NCBI GenBank assembly: GCA_963823505.1
Contig: CAWGLY010000008.1
Coordinates: forward strand, 310,001 to 374,000
DNA from: DATHZQ01 sp963823505
Lineage (GTDB): Bacteria; Actinomycetota; Acidimicrobiia; Spongiisociales; UBA5794
DNA: 64,000 bases
Reading direction: 5' to 3'
The number at the start of each line of letters is the position of its first letter. The first letter of the stretch is position 1. The notes beneath the pieces are model-generated. The model did not search any database and was not told the DNA's origin. It was given only the letters and a program-made list of their open reading frames with translations. Positions 49,611 to 58,152 of the stretch are shown piece after piece. The position numbers and the translations under genes are program-made.

Positions 49611-50972
49611 GTGACCGAGCCCTCCCCGCAACCAGCGAAAGCAACGTCCTCGGGGCGTTTTTCGCGTGCAGCTCGCTACTCGGGCCGTGTCGTGTCCGAT
49701 CGGCTGCAGAGTGCATTCACCTCACGAGGTGGCGGCTTCAGGAGACTCGCCGAATCTCACGCCGGAGCCGTCGCAGGCGACACGCTGGTGGCGATGGCTA
49801 TGGCCGGCACGCTCTTCTTTGCGGTGCCGTCGACTGAGGCCAGGGACAATGTCGCCCTCTATCTCCTCCTGACGCTTGCACCATTTGCGGTGCTCGGCCC
49901 GCTGCTCGGCAGGGTCTACGACCGGCTTCCTGCGGCCTATCGGGGTGGGCTTGCGCTGAGTTCCGCGCTGCGAGTTGCCATCGCGGTCCTGATGGTCTTC
50001 TTCGTCGACACCGTCATCCTCTTCCCCCTGGCGTTCGTGCTTCTCGTTCTGTCCCGGCTGCATGGCATCAGCAAGAGCTCAGTGCTGCCAGTGATCCTCG
50101 ATCGTCCAGTTGAGCTTGTTGCCGCCAACGCCGAGCTCGCTCGCCTCGGTGTGCTTGGTGCCGTCGTCGCCCTGCCCGTCGGCTCTCTGTCCGTGTGGCT
50201 CGGGATCCCGTGGCTTGCCCTGATCGGCGCCGCCGCCGCATACGCATGGTCGACCGCAACGGCCGTGGCACTGCCGGTGATCGACCGGGCTCGGCTGCGA
50301 CGCAAAGCCGGCACGACACAACAGGGGCGCGTGGACAGCCCCCGCCCGGTCCGTCTCGCCAGGTTCGCCACGGCCGCAGTGCGGTTCCTCAACGGCTTCT
50401 TGTTGTTGCTCGTGGCCTTTGCGTTCCGCGACGCCGACGCCGGCTTCCTCGATTTTGGTGCGCTGCTGGGTGCGGCGGGTCTCGGCTATTTGCTGGCCGC
50501 ATTCATCACCCCGCCACTGGAGCGAAGACTCTCGGAGGAACCCATGGTGGTGATGGGACTGGCCGTCGAAGCGGCTGCCGCATTCCTCGCCGCACAAGTG
50601 TTCGGCCTTCCGGCGGCCGCCGCGCTCGCCGCGGCCGCAGGGCTCGCGTGGGGCACCGCCAAGTTCGGGTTCGATGGGCTGCTCCAATCGACAGTGTCGG
50701 TGGAAGCGCGGGGGCGAGCCTTCACGAACAGTGAGACGATGTTCCAGATCGCGTGGGTGCTCGGAGCGCTCATCCCCGTGGCGGCGTCAATCCCGACGTC
50801 TGCTGGTCTGGCGGCGGCGGGGATCGCGGCGCTGGTGATTCAGCTGATCTACGTGTCGGCGACGCTGGTCCCTGTGGCTGCTGCGCGGCGCCAGGCCATG
50901 GAGGACGCATCACCACCCGCAGTGCCGATTCGCCGTGATCCCGACGACGGGAACCTCCTCGATCTCTTCTGA
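49611..50972 (+). CDS. Major facilitator superfamily transporter
   Basis: The 453-residue protein has a 45-residue cytoplasmic N-terminus and about eleven to twelve helices. The loop between helices 2 and 3 reads 'LLGRVYDRLPAAYRGGLAL', a shortened version of the MFS 'GxxxDRxxRR' signature. A central charged loop near residue 230 ('DRARLRRKAGTTQQGRVD') divides the two halves. Substrate unknown; the C-terminus 'RRDPDDGNLLDLF' is polar. GTG 49611 lies 24 bp after the HIT gene, so the two may be co-transcribed. It converges with hflX. Confidence 0.8.
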   Translation: MTEPSPQPAKATSSGRFSRAARYSGRVVSDRLQSAFTSRGGGFRRLAESHAGAVAGDTLVAMAMAGTLFFAVPSTEARDNVALYLLLTLAPFAVLGPLLGRVYDRLPAAYRGGLALSSALRVAIAVLMVFFVDTVILFPLAFVLLVLSRLHGISKSSVLPVILDRPVELVAANAELARLGVLGAVVALPVGSLSVWLGIPWLALIGAAAAYAWSTATAVALPVIDRARLRRKAGTTQQGRVDSPRPVRLARFATAAVRFLNGFLLLLVAFAFRDADAGFLDFGALLGAAGLGYLLAAFITPPLERRLSEEPMVVMGLAVEAAAAFLAAQVFGLPAAAALAAAAGLAWGTAKFGFDGLLQSTVSVEARGRAFTNSETMFQIAWVLGALIPVAASIPTSAGLAAAGIAALVIQLIYVSATLVPVAAARRQAMEDASPPAVPIRRDPDDGNLLDLF

Positions 50973-50985
50973 GAGGTACGTGGCG

Positions 50986-52293
50986 TCAGGCGAATTCGAG
51001 GTAACGATCGGCTTCGTCCTTCGGCAGCCGAACGACCAGTTCCGTGCCGCTGGCGGTGTGGGCTTCGCTCACGACATCGCCTGCATCGTGGAGGGCGGCG
51101 ACGACTTCGCCTCTGTCGTAGGGGATCGTCAACGACACCTCGACAGAAGCGCGTTCCAGCCGGCTCGCTACGACCTCGAGCAGTTCCGGCACTCCATCTC
51201 CGGTGAGGGCCGAGACCGCAACGCTCCCCGGGTGTAACGAGAGGAGCCTGGCGACCGCTGCGGGTTCGGCTGCATCCGCCTTGTTGATGACGATCTGCTC
51301 CTCGAGGGTGCCTGCGCCGATCTCTCGCAACACCAAGCGAACGGCTTCGATCTGCCGGTCGGGATTGGGGTCCGCCGCATCGACGACATGGAGCAGGAGG
51401 TTCGCTTGGTTGACCTCGTCGAGGGTCGACTTGAACGCTTCGACGAGCTGGTGGGGAAGTCGCCGAACGAATCCCACGGTGTCGGACATCAGCAGTGGTC
51501 GCCCGTTGGGCAGCTCGGTTCGCCGCACCGTCGAGTCGAGGGTGGCGAAGAGCTGATCTTCCACCAACACGTTGGCGCTTGTGATCTGGTTGAACAGGGT
51601 CGACTTTCCGGCGTTGGTGTACCCGACCATGCTGGCGAGCGGCAGGTCGCTCTGGGTGCGCTGCTTGGTTCGAGTCGCCCGAGCCTTTCCCAAGCTCTTG
51701 AGCTCGCGTTCGAGCTTGGTGATGCGTTCGAGGATGCGCCGCCTGTCGGTTTCGAGCTTGGTCTCACCGGGGCCGCGGGTGCCTATGCCGCCGCCAAGAC
51801 GGCTCAATTCGATCCCCCTGCCGCGGAGACGTGGCAACCGGTAGCGGAGCTGGGCAAGCTCGACCTGCACCATGCCTTCCCGGCTCGTGGCGTGCTGGGC
51901 GAAGATGTCGAGGATCAACGCCACCCGGTCGACGACATCGGTCTCGAACCGTTGCTGGAGGTTGCGTTGCTGCGCAGGGCTGAGCTCGTTGTCGAAGACC
52001 ACCACGTCGATGTCGAGTGCCTTCGTGTCGCCGACGAGCTCCTGCACCTTGCCGCTGCCGATGAACAGTGCGGCATCGGGCTTGTCCCTGCGTACGAGGC
52101 TCTCGCCGACAGGTTCCGACCCAGCTGTGTCGGTGAGCAACGCAAGTTCGCGCAGACTCGCCTCACCCTCGGCGATATCTTCACCCGATCGGACCAAGCC
52201 GATGAGGTACGCCCGTTGCAGGACGACGTCGAGGTCGGTGACGGTAGCGGTGAGGCGCTTGCGTTGACGTCCCGGGGAACGTGCGTCGGTCAT
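50986..52293 (-). CDS. hflX: Ribosome-associated GTPase HflX
   Basis: The 435-residue cytoplasmic GTPase rescues or splits stalled ribosomes in relatives. The N-terminal HflX domain shows 'LFIGSGKVQELVGD' and 'DNELSPAQQRNLQQRF', then the linker 'GGGIGTRGPGETKLETDRRRI', and the G domain 'SMVGYTNAGKSTLFNQIT' (G1), 'LMSDTVGFVRRLPHQLVEAF' (G3) and 'IVINKADAA' (G4). Length fits. ATG 52293 gives the natural family start. Confidence 0.95.
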   Translation of the reverse strand: MTDARSPGRQRKRLTATVTDLDVVLQRAYLIGLVRSGEDIAEGEASLRELALLTDTAGSEPVGESLVRRDKPDAALFIGSGKVQELVGDTKALDIDVVVFDNELSPAQQRNLQQRFETDVVDRVALILDIFAQHATSREGMVQVELAQLRYRLPRLRGRGIELSRLGGGIGTRGPGETKLETDRRRILERITKLERELKSLGKARATRTKQRTQSDLPLASMVGYTNAGKSTLFNQITSANVLVEDQLFATLDSTVRRTELPNGRPLLMSDTVGFVRRLPHQLVEAFKSTLDEVNQANLLLHVVDAADPNPDRQIEAVRLVLREIGAGTLEEQIVINKADAAEPAAVARLLSLHPGSVAVSALTGDGVPELLEVVASRLERASVEVSLTIPYDRGEVVAALHDAGDVVSEAHTASGTELVVRLPKDEADRYLEFA

Positions 52294-52446
52294 GGCGCCA
52301 TCAAAGCAGGTCCCAGGAGTGTGGTTTCCTCCGGCGCCGGCTGGGGATGGGTCTGAGCCCCGGCACCACATCGCGATCCGGCTGAACATCGCGACGCGGG
52401 CCGGCCTGCGTTGGTATGTTGTGGCCAGGAGATCTGGAGGAGTCGC

Positions 52447-52881
52447 ATGCGAACGACAGTGGCACATCTGCTCGCAGCCAAGGGACGAGACGTGTGGTCG
52501 GTGTCACCGGACACGACCGTCTACGAGGCGCTCGAGACCATGTCGCAGAAGGGCGTGGGGGCTCTGGTCGTCATCGGTGAAGACGGGGCGCTTGCCGGCA
52601 TCATGTCCGAACGCGATTACGCCAGGAAGGTCGTACTCCTGGACCGCGTGTCGAAGACCACCGAAGTGCGCGAAATCATGACCGGGGAGGTCCATACGGT
52701 GACGGCGCAGAGCTCCGTGGCCGACTGCATGGGCCTCATGACCGACAAGCGGATCCGGCACCTGCCCGTCATCGACAAGGACAGAGTCATCGGCGTGGTC
52801 TCGATCGGCGACATCGTCAAGGCCGTGATTCAGGATCAGAAGTTCCTGATCGAGCAACTCGAGCAGTACATCACGTCGTGA
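52447..52881 (+). CDS. CBS-domain pair protein
   Basis: The 144-residue protein is a tandem CBS module that senses adenosine nucleotides in relatives: first CBS 'VSPDTTVYEALETMSQKGVGALVVI' with 'GIMSERDYARKVVL', second CBS 'VTAQSSVADCMGLMTDKRIRHLPVI' with 'GVVSIGDIVKAVI'. It ends with a short helix. Stand-alone CBS proteins of this type are common in actinobacteria and lack a defined partner. GGAGGAG precedes the ATG at 52447. Confidence 0.9.
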   Translation: MRTTVAHLLAAKGRDVWSVSPDTTVYEALETMSQKGVGALVVIGEDGALAGIMSERDYARKVVLLDRVSKTTEVREIMTGEVHTVTAQSSVADCMGLMTDKRIRHLPVIDKDRVIGVVSIGDIVKAVIQDQKFLIEQLEQYITS

Positions 52882-52903
52882 ACTGGCGCACCGCAAGCGG
52901 TCT

Positions 52904-53224
52904 CTAGACGCCGCGATTGGCCATGATCGCCGCATCGAACGGCTCGATCATGATGCATTCGCCTGGGCATTCTGTGGCGGCCTCTACGACATCGTCGATT
53001 TGGTTGTCGGGGACCCTGGCCACGCCTCGGGATCCCTCGGGACCGTGCCCGTCACCCTCGCCGTTGTCGAAGATGATCGTCTTGCCGAAATGCGACGCTT
53101 CTTCCTTCACGACCCATAGTCCGTCGTCGCGGCCGAGGAAAACGTCGGGTGCGATCTCCTCGCAGATGCCGTCACCGGTGCACAGGTCCTGATCGATCCA
53201 GACCATCAACTTCGTATCAGCCAT
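52904..53224 (-). CDS. Single-cluster [3Fe-4S]-type ferredoxin
   Basis: The 106-residue protein begins 'MADTKLMVWIDQDLCTGDGICEEIAPDVF', where the CxxxxxC spacing is typical of [3Fe-4S] ferredoxins that feed cytochromes P450 or similar oxygenases. The last cluster Cys is in 'ATECPGECIMIE'. A middle insertion of about 30 residues ('FDNGEGDGHGPEGSRG') makes it longer than the usual 65 residues. GAGGAC lies before the ATG. No P450 is nearby. It converges on the CBS gene. Confidence 0.88.
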   Translation of the reverse strand: MADTKLMVWIDQDLCTGDGICEEIAPDVFLGRDDGLWVVKEEASHFGKTIIFDNGEGDGHGPEGSRGVARVPDNQIDDVVEAATECPGECIMIEPFDAAIMANRGV

Positions 53225-53304
53225 GTTGTCCTCTGAGTGGGTTGGCAATCAATTTAGACCCCTCCGGCTCGCTGTCCCAAGGTTCGTTCGATACGCTGTC
53301 CTGT

Positions 53305-53396
53305 GGAGGCGTCAGGATGCCTGGTGGGTCCCGCGGTCTTCAAAACCGTTGAGGGTGCGAGAGCGCCCTGGCGGGTTCGATTCCCGTCCGCCTCCG
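53305..53396 (+). tRNA. selC: tRNA-Sec (anticodon TCA)
   Basis: A 92-base selenocysteine tRNA. The acceptor arms GGAGGCG (from 53305) and CGCCTCC (to 53395) pair, the anticodon stem CGGT/ACCG encloses the loop CTTCAAA with anticodon TCA (53340-53342), a long variable arm GGGTGCGAGAGCGCCC follows, and the T arm contains GGTTCGATTCC. The long variable arm together with a TCA anticodon is diagnostic for tRNA-Sec. No selA, selB or selD gene is in this window. The 3' half is duplicated at 60185. Confidence 0.93.
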
Positions 53397-53508
53397 CGAA
53401 GCCCTTGCTACGTAAGGGTTGTGGAGATATGCCCGTCGAGCGAAACGACCGTCTTGGAGCCTTCGAGGCGCGCTCGGGGCGCGATAGGGGCGCGGGAGAA
53501 TCACTCGA
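53334..53508 (+). repeat. 175-bp direct repeat, copy 1 (attachment-site side within tRNA-Sec)
   Basis: The repeat starts exactly at the first base of the anticodon stem of tRNA-Sec, covers the 3' 63 bases of that gene and runs 112 bases beyond. It is identical at every position to 60185-60359. Tyrosine integrases often recombine at tRNA anticodon or T arms, so the tRNA portion is the probable att core. Confidence 0.93.
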
Positions 53509-54010
53509 GGCGCGCCCAGATCCTGTCTGCGGCGATGCGGTGGCGGCCGCAAAGCGGCGATCAAGGGCCTCCGAGAGGGCGTCCAGATCGTCTTCGTAGA
53601 GGTGCCCGTACAGGTGGAGCGTCATCGCTGCCGAGGCGTGACCGAGCTGACGCTGGACCGCCTTGATGTTGGCCCCCGACGAGATCATCAGCGACGCCGC
53701 CGTGGCGCGCAGGTCGTGGATCCGCAGCCGGCTTATTCCGGCTGCTTCGAGGCGCCGCACCGTAGGAACCTTCACCCCGGAGGTCGGATCACGCGACAGG
53801 ATCCCGTCAGCAACCGCCAGCTTCAGCGGAGCCGACAGCACGGGTCTTCGGCTTGATGTCCAGCCCGGCAAGCCAGGCCATCGCGGCCTCGGCGAACGGA
53901 ACGTCGCCGGCCTCAGGTGCAATCCAATCGCCGCGATCGATCGAGCCAAGCCTGGCGACGAGCCACCGGTCGGCATCCACCTTCCACTCGAAACTTCTCG
54001 AGCGGATGCG
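53509..54010 (-). pseudogene. Tyrosine integrase remnant 1
   Basis: On the minus strand, pieces of an actinobacterial tyrosine recombinase are visible in order but not in one frame. An N-terminal piece reads 'FEWKVDADRWLVARLGSIDRG' and 'MAWLAGLDIKPKTR' (about 54005-53840). It joins directly to 'LKLAVADGILSRDPTSGVKV', and then to 'RLRIHDLRATAASLMISSGA' and 'QLGHASAAMTLHLYGHLYED', which hold the catalytic HxxR and the LGH motif. The segments with the first catalytic Arg and most of the core-binding domain are deleted. The reading frame runs on antisense through the tRNA. Nonfunctional. Confidence 0.8.
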
Positions 54011-54029
54011 TTCGTCGGGACCCGAGCCG

Positions 54030-54611
54030 CCCGGTCGCGTCTCGACGGGGTCGTCGACGACGAGGCGTTCCTGGCGGTGATGGCCGGCCTGGATCCGGTG
54101 ACTGGGGAGCGGTTGGGTCGCCGCTTCGGCGAGTCATCGGTGCGGGGGTTTGATGCGACGTTTTCGGCGCCGAAGTCGGTGTCGGTCCTGTTCGCCGTCG
54201 GCGACCAACAGCTGCGACGGGAGGTGACCGAGGCGCACGACCGAGCGGTTGACGCCGTGTTGGTTGGGTGGAGTCCCGGGCGCACACCAGGTTGCGGAGG
54301 CGGGGTCATGTGGTGTGTGTCGACGCCGAAGGGATCGTGGTCGGGGTGTTTCGTCAGCACACGAGCCGACGTCTCGATCCGCAGCTCCATACCCACGCAG
54401 TAATCGCCAACCGAGTGAAGGCACCAGACGGACGCTGTCGGGGTTGTATCACGCCGGGCTGCGGGCGGAGTTGACCCGCCGCCTCGGTGTCCGATGGCAA
54501 GAACCTGAACATGGGATTGCCGAGATGGCCGGTGTCGACCCGGTGATACTGGCGGAGTTCTCGCAACGTAGCCACGCCGTCGAGGAGCGTGTCCGCCGAG
54601 CAGCACGATGA
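54030..54611 (+). pseudogene. MobF/TrwC-type conjugative relaxase remnant
   Basis: Three successive frames carry parts of a TrwC relaxase: 'DPVTGERLGRRFGES' with 'GFDATFSAPKSVSVLFAVG' in the first, 'VVGVFRQHTSRRLDPQLHTH' in the second (the HxH of the metal-binding three-His motif) and 'LYHAGLRAELTRRLGVRWQE' in the third. At least two frameshifts separate them. The N-terminal catalytic Tyr region and the helicase domain are missing; the 3' end runs into the antisense sigma remnant. It shows that the element was once conjugatively mobilised. Confidence 0.8.
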
Positions 54612-55075
54612 ACCCGGTGCGCCACTGCGTTCACCGAACACCCCAAGATGTCAGCGATCTCGGCATGGGGGAGTTCCTCCCACCACGCCAGGCGCAACAC
54701 CTCCTGATCGCCCGGGCGCAACGCAGCGAGCGCAGTCAGCACAAGACCGTCCCGTTCCCGGCGTACGACCACCACCTCGGGTGTGAGCCCCGGTGGAGGG
54801 TCGTCGTGTCCGATTTGGGTCAGGAGGCGACGCCACCGGCGGGTATGCCGGAACTCGTTGGCCAGCACCCGTCGAGCGACGCCGTACAATCATCCCAATG
54901 CAGCGTCGCCATCAGGGATGTCGTTGAGGCGGCGCCACGCCACCAAGAACGTCTCCGCCAGGCAATCAGCTGCTGTCTGGGCGTCGGTGCGGCGACGACA
55001 GTACGCATACACCTCGGTGGGATACCGGTCGAACACCCGCCGATACCGCTCCTCCGCTGACAGGGTGCCTGCCAT
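54600..55075 (-). pseudogene. ECF sigma factor remnant with an in-frame TGA at a Trp position
   Basis: From ATG 55075 (AGGTGG upstream) the frame reads 'YRRVFDRYPTEVYAYCRRRTDAQTAAD' and 'CLAETFLVAWRRL' (region 2), then TGA at 54892-54890, then continues in the same frame with 'LYGVARRVLANEFRHTRR' and region 4, 'LRLAWWEELPHAEIADILGCSVNAVAHRVHRA'. Related sigma factors have 'WLYGVARRVL', so the stop replaces Trp by a single-base change. The C-terminus fuses to antisense relaxase sequence. Probably inactive. Confidence 0.78.
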
Positions 55076-55318
55076 GAGCCACCTCGATGCGGGTCCTACA
55101 CCCCTATAAGTGTCCCGCACCCAGCATTCCTGCCACCGTTTCTCCCCGCTAGAGGCAGCAATCCCGAATCGAACGGCATCTGACAGGCGAACCCCACTCG
55201 CTGACGGGACGACCCGCACCGATCAACGGATCCCGGCCAAGAACACCCGCAACCCCGAATAGCGCAGATCGGCACTTCGAGGTGCGGTTCAGAATGGCCG
55301 GAACTCGCCGGACTCAAT
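55076..55318. other. 243-bp stretch between the sigma remnant and IS21
   Basis: Nothing recognised on either strand. It ends directly at the left terminus of the IS element. Confidence 0.4.
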
Positions 55319-55425
55319 TGACGGCGGCCATGAGATTCTCCCCGTAGGCGGCCATTGGAAGTCCCCGCGTATGGTCATTGGTTTTCCCCGTGTACGGCCA
55401 TTGGTTTCCCCGGGTGGTTCTGGGT
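55319..55425 (+). repeat. Left-end multiple terminal repeats of IS21
   Basis: Four imperfect repeats of about 23 bp with the core GGCCAT(T)GG...CCCCG(C/T) follow each other from 55325. They are likely IstA-binding sites. Confidence 0.7.
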
Positions 55426-55511
55426 TTCTGAGGGTCCTGGGTTGTGGGTTCCTCCCCGACTGTCATCGACGCCTGGTGATTGGTGTCGAGCAGCGGGGAG
55501 GAACCGCAGCC

Positions 55512-56996
55512 ATGTTGGCAAGGGAGAAGATCATGGAAGTGTTGGAGGCGTACGATTTGACGAATTCGTTCCGTTCGGCGGCGCAGCTGGCTGGGGTGGA
55601 TCATCACACGGTGCGTCGCTATGTGGCGGCGCGCAATGCGGGTTTGGACCCTGCGGTGTCGGTGGAGCGCCCGTCGGTGTCGGATCCGTTTGCGGACAAG
55701 ATCATCGAGTGGATCGACAGGTCTCAGGGCAGGGTGCGGGCCGATGTGGTGCACCGCAAGCTCGAAGCGATGGGGTATCGGGGGTCGGAGCGCACCACGC
55801 GGCGGGTGGTGGCGGCGTTGAAGGCCGGGTGGGTTCGGGAGCATCGGCGGGGATACAAGCCGTGGATCCCGGAGCCGGGTTTGTGGCTGCAGTGGGATTA
55901 CGGCGACGGGCCGACGGTGGCTGGTCGCAGGACCCAGTTGTTCTGTGCCTGGTTGGCGTGGTCACGGTTCCGGGTGATCGTGCCGTTGGGTGACAAGACG
56001 TTGCCGTCGGTGATTGGGGCGTTGGATCGGTGTTTCCGTCTGGTCGGTGGGGCACCGACGTATTGCTTGACGGACAACGAGAAGACGGTCACTGATGCTC
56101 ATGTGGCGCGGGTTGCGGTGCGGAACCCCCAGATCGTGGCCGCAGCCCACTTCTACGGGGTGACCATTGCGACGTGTGTCCCGGCCGATCCGGAGTCCAA
56201 GGGCGGGGCTGAGGCCACGGTACGGATCGCCAAAGCCGATGTGGTGCCCACCGCAGCGAATCTGTTGGACGACTACGAGTCATGGGATCAACTCGAAACA
56301 GCTTGCGAAGCGGCGATGGTGCGGTTCAACACCAGGATCCACACGATGACCGGGGAGAAACCGGTTGACCGGCTTGAGCGTGAGCTCGAGTTCTTGCATC
56401 GTGTGCCCCAGGAGCCGTATACGGTGGCGTTGGGGGAAACCCGGGCAGTGTCGTGGTCGTCGACGATCTCGTTTCGTGGTGCCCGCTATTCGGTGCCGCA
56501 TCGACACATGGGTGACCGGGTGTGGGTCCGTGTCGCCGGCGATGAGCTGATCATCACCGCTGCGGTCAACGACGCTGCCACTGAGATTGCCCGCCACCGG
56601 CTTGTCGGCCGGGGTGAGGCGAGCATCGTCGATGCCCACTACCCACCCCGGCGGGAGAGCCCGGAACGGGCCCCGAAGGCCACCAACGGTCATGAGAAGC
56701 TGTTCCTGCGGATCGGTCGAGGCGCGCAGCGGTGGCTGATCGAAGCTGCCGCTGCGGGCACTCGGCAGATCCCGGCCCGCATGTCGGAAGCAGTTGCCCT
56801 GGCCACGATCCACGACCCTGTGGTGGTGGATGAGGCGTTGGGGTTGGCAGCGACGGTCGGTAGGTTCGCCGCCGGTGACCTCGAGTCGATCCTTGCCACC
56901 CCCCGAGCGGAGCCGACCCGGCCATCGGTCAGGCATTCGCTGCAACCCGGCACCGCCGCCTGGTCCGGATTCGGGAAAGGGGGTGAGCCGCGATGA
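55512..56996 (+). CDS. istA: IS21-family transposase IstA
   Basis: The 494-residue transposase begins with an HTH region ('LTNSFRSAAQLAGVDHHTVRRYVAA'). Its DDE catalytic core shows 'LWLQWDYGDGPTVAG' (first Asp), 'APTYCLTDNEKTVTD' (second Asp) and 'ESKGGAEATVRIAKAD' (Glu), and the C-terminal beta domain contains 'RGARYSVPHRHMGDRVWVRV'. All three catalytic residues are present. ATG 55512 was chosen as the start matching the family. The stop overlaps istB by four bases. Confidence 0.93.
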   Translation: MLAREKIMEVLEAYDLTNSFRSAAQLAGVDHHTVRRYVAARNAGLDPAVSVERPSVSDPFADKIIEWIDRSQGRVRADVVHRKLEAMGYRGSERTTRRVVAALKAGWVREHRRGYKPWIPEPGLWLQWDYGDGPTVAGRRTQLFCAWLAWSRFRVIVPLGDKTLPSVIGALDRCFRLVGGAPTYCLTDNEKTVTDAHVARVAVRNPQIVAAAHFYGVTIATCVPADPESKGGAEATVRIAKADVVPTAANLLDDYESWDQLETACEAAMVRFNTRIHTMTGEKPVDRLERELEFLHRVPQEPYTVALGETRAVSWSSTISFRGARYSVPHRHMGDRVWVRVAGDELIITAAVNDAATEIARHRLVGRGEASIVDAHYPPRRESPERAPKATNGHEKLFLRIGRGAQRWLIEAAAAGTRQIPARMSEAVALATIHDPVVVDEALGLAATVGRFAAGDLESILATPRAEPTRPSVRHSLQPGTAAWSGFGKGGEPR

Positions 56997-57769
56997 CCGC
57001 CACTATTGCCGATCCGGTCCTCGACGAGCTCACGGCGTTGTGTCGCCGGCTCCGCCTCAAATACATTCGTGAGCAGATGCCCGACGTGATCCTGACCGCC
57101 AAAGCGCAACGCTGGGACCCCGCCGAGCTCCTCCGAGTGCTGCTGCAGGCTGAGGCTGAGGGCAGGGACCGGGCCACCACCGAACACCGCCGCCGCCGAG
57201 CCAAGTTCCCAGCAGGGAAAACATTCCATGCCTGGGACCCAGCCCGTTCCAGCATCCCGACCCCCACCCAAGAGGCGCTGCGCACCCTCGAATGGATCGG
57301 CCGGGCAGAGAACCTGGTCGTCTGCGGACCGTCAGGCACCGGTAAAAGCCACTTCTGTGAAGCCCTCGGCCATCACGCCGTCGAATCGGGCCTGTCGGTT
57401 GCCTGGTTCTCCATCGAGGACCTGGGAGCCCTGATCCGCCGGCACCGCATAGATGACACCATCACCAAAGCCTTCACCCCCATCACCAAAGCGCACCTGG
57501 TCATCGTTGACGACATCGGGCTGCTGCCCATCACCGTCGACGCCGCCGAAGGCCTCTACCGATTGGTCGACCTCTGCTACGAACAACGTTCCGTGGCGGT
57601 GTCCTCCAACCTGCACCCCTCCGGCTTCGACCAGCTCATCGACCACAGCGTGGCATCGGCCCTCGTCGACCGGTTAATGCACCACGCCCACCTCGTCGTC
57701 ACCGACGGCGAATCCATCCGGCTCGCCGACGCCACCCAAGGCAAGGGGGTGAAACCACTACCCAGCTAA
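56993..57769 (+). CDS. istB: IS21-family helper ATPase IstB
   Basis: The 258-residue AAA+ ATPase delivers target DNA to IstA. Walker A 'VVCGPSGTGKSHFCEALG' near residue 108, Walker B 'HLVIVDDIGLLPI' near residue 168 and sensor 'SVAVSSNLHPSGFDQLI' are all present. Length and motif order fit a complete IstB. ATGA overlap with istA couples translation. Confidence 0.95.
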   Translation: MTATIADPVLDELTALCRRLRLKYIREQMPDVILTAKAQRWDPAELLRVLLQAEAEGRDRATTEHRRRRAKFPAGKTFHAWDPARSSIPTPTQEALRTLEWIGRAENLVVCGPSGTGKSHFCEALGHHAVESGLSVAWFSIEDLGALIRRHRIDDTITKAFTPITKAHLVIVDDIGLLPITVDAAEGLYRLVDLCYEQRSVAVSSNLHPSGFDQLIDHSVASALVDRLMHHAHLVVTDGESIRLADATQGKGVKPLPS

Positions 57770-57773
57770 TCGT

Positions 57774-57892
57774 CGCGGGGAAACCCGTGACCGTCCGCGG
57801 GGAGTTCCCACGACCGTCCGCGGGGAAAAACCACGACCGTCCGCGGGGAAAACCCGTGGCCGCCAGCGGGGAGAAACCAATGGCCATTGACA
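57774..57892 (-). repeat. Right-end multiple terminal repeats of IS21
   Basis: Five inverted-orientation copies, seen on the plus strand as GTCCGCGGGGA or similar plus CCA, lie between the istB stop and the right end. They mirror the left-end repeats. Confidence 0.7.
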
Positions 57893-58152
57893 CTTCAATC
57901 ACCTGTTCCAGAACGCCGACGAAGGGCGCCGTTTCAGAATATGGGCTCATCGAGGAGGCGATGGCGCCAGTGGTTCCCAAGACGATCGCCGACTGGATAC
58001 TGGAGCGCTTCTGATTCCGAGATATCTCTGTTGGGTAATCCCGCGTCGGGAGGACCATCCAAGAGGCGTCTCCTCGCGGGCCTTCGACACTACTTACGCC
58101 GTATGTTATAGTCTCGCCTTACAGTGTCAGTCTGAACAAAGAGGAGCCGCTC

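Larger units (their letters stand above)
55319..57892 (+). mobile_element. IS21-family insertion sequence
   Basis: A 2,574-bp element with TG...CA ends and related termini. Read inward, both ends carry GGCCAT and, five bases later, TCTCCCCG at the same distance. It encodes intact istA and istB genes with the four-base overlap typical of the family. The flanks (ACTCAAT on the left, CTTCAAT on the right) are similar but not a clean target duplication. Confidence 0.88.

Noticed and set aside
54890..54892. TGA as a selenocysteine codon in the sigma factor
   Set aside because: The position is a conserved Trp in relatives, the gene is truncated and fused to other debris, and no obvious SECIS hairpin was recognised; a nonsense mutation is simpler.
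55311..57899. A clean target-site duplication around the IS21 element
   Set aside because: The flanks are similar (ACTCAAT and CTTCAAT) but not identical and not at equal distance from the ends.
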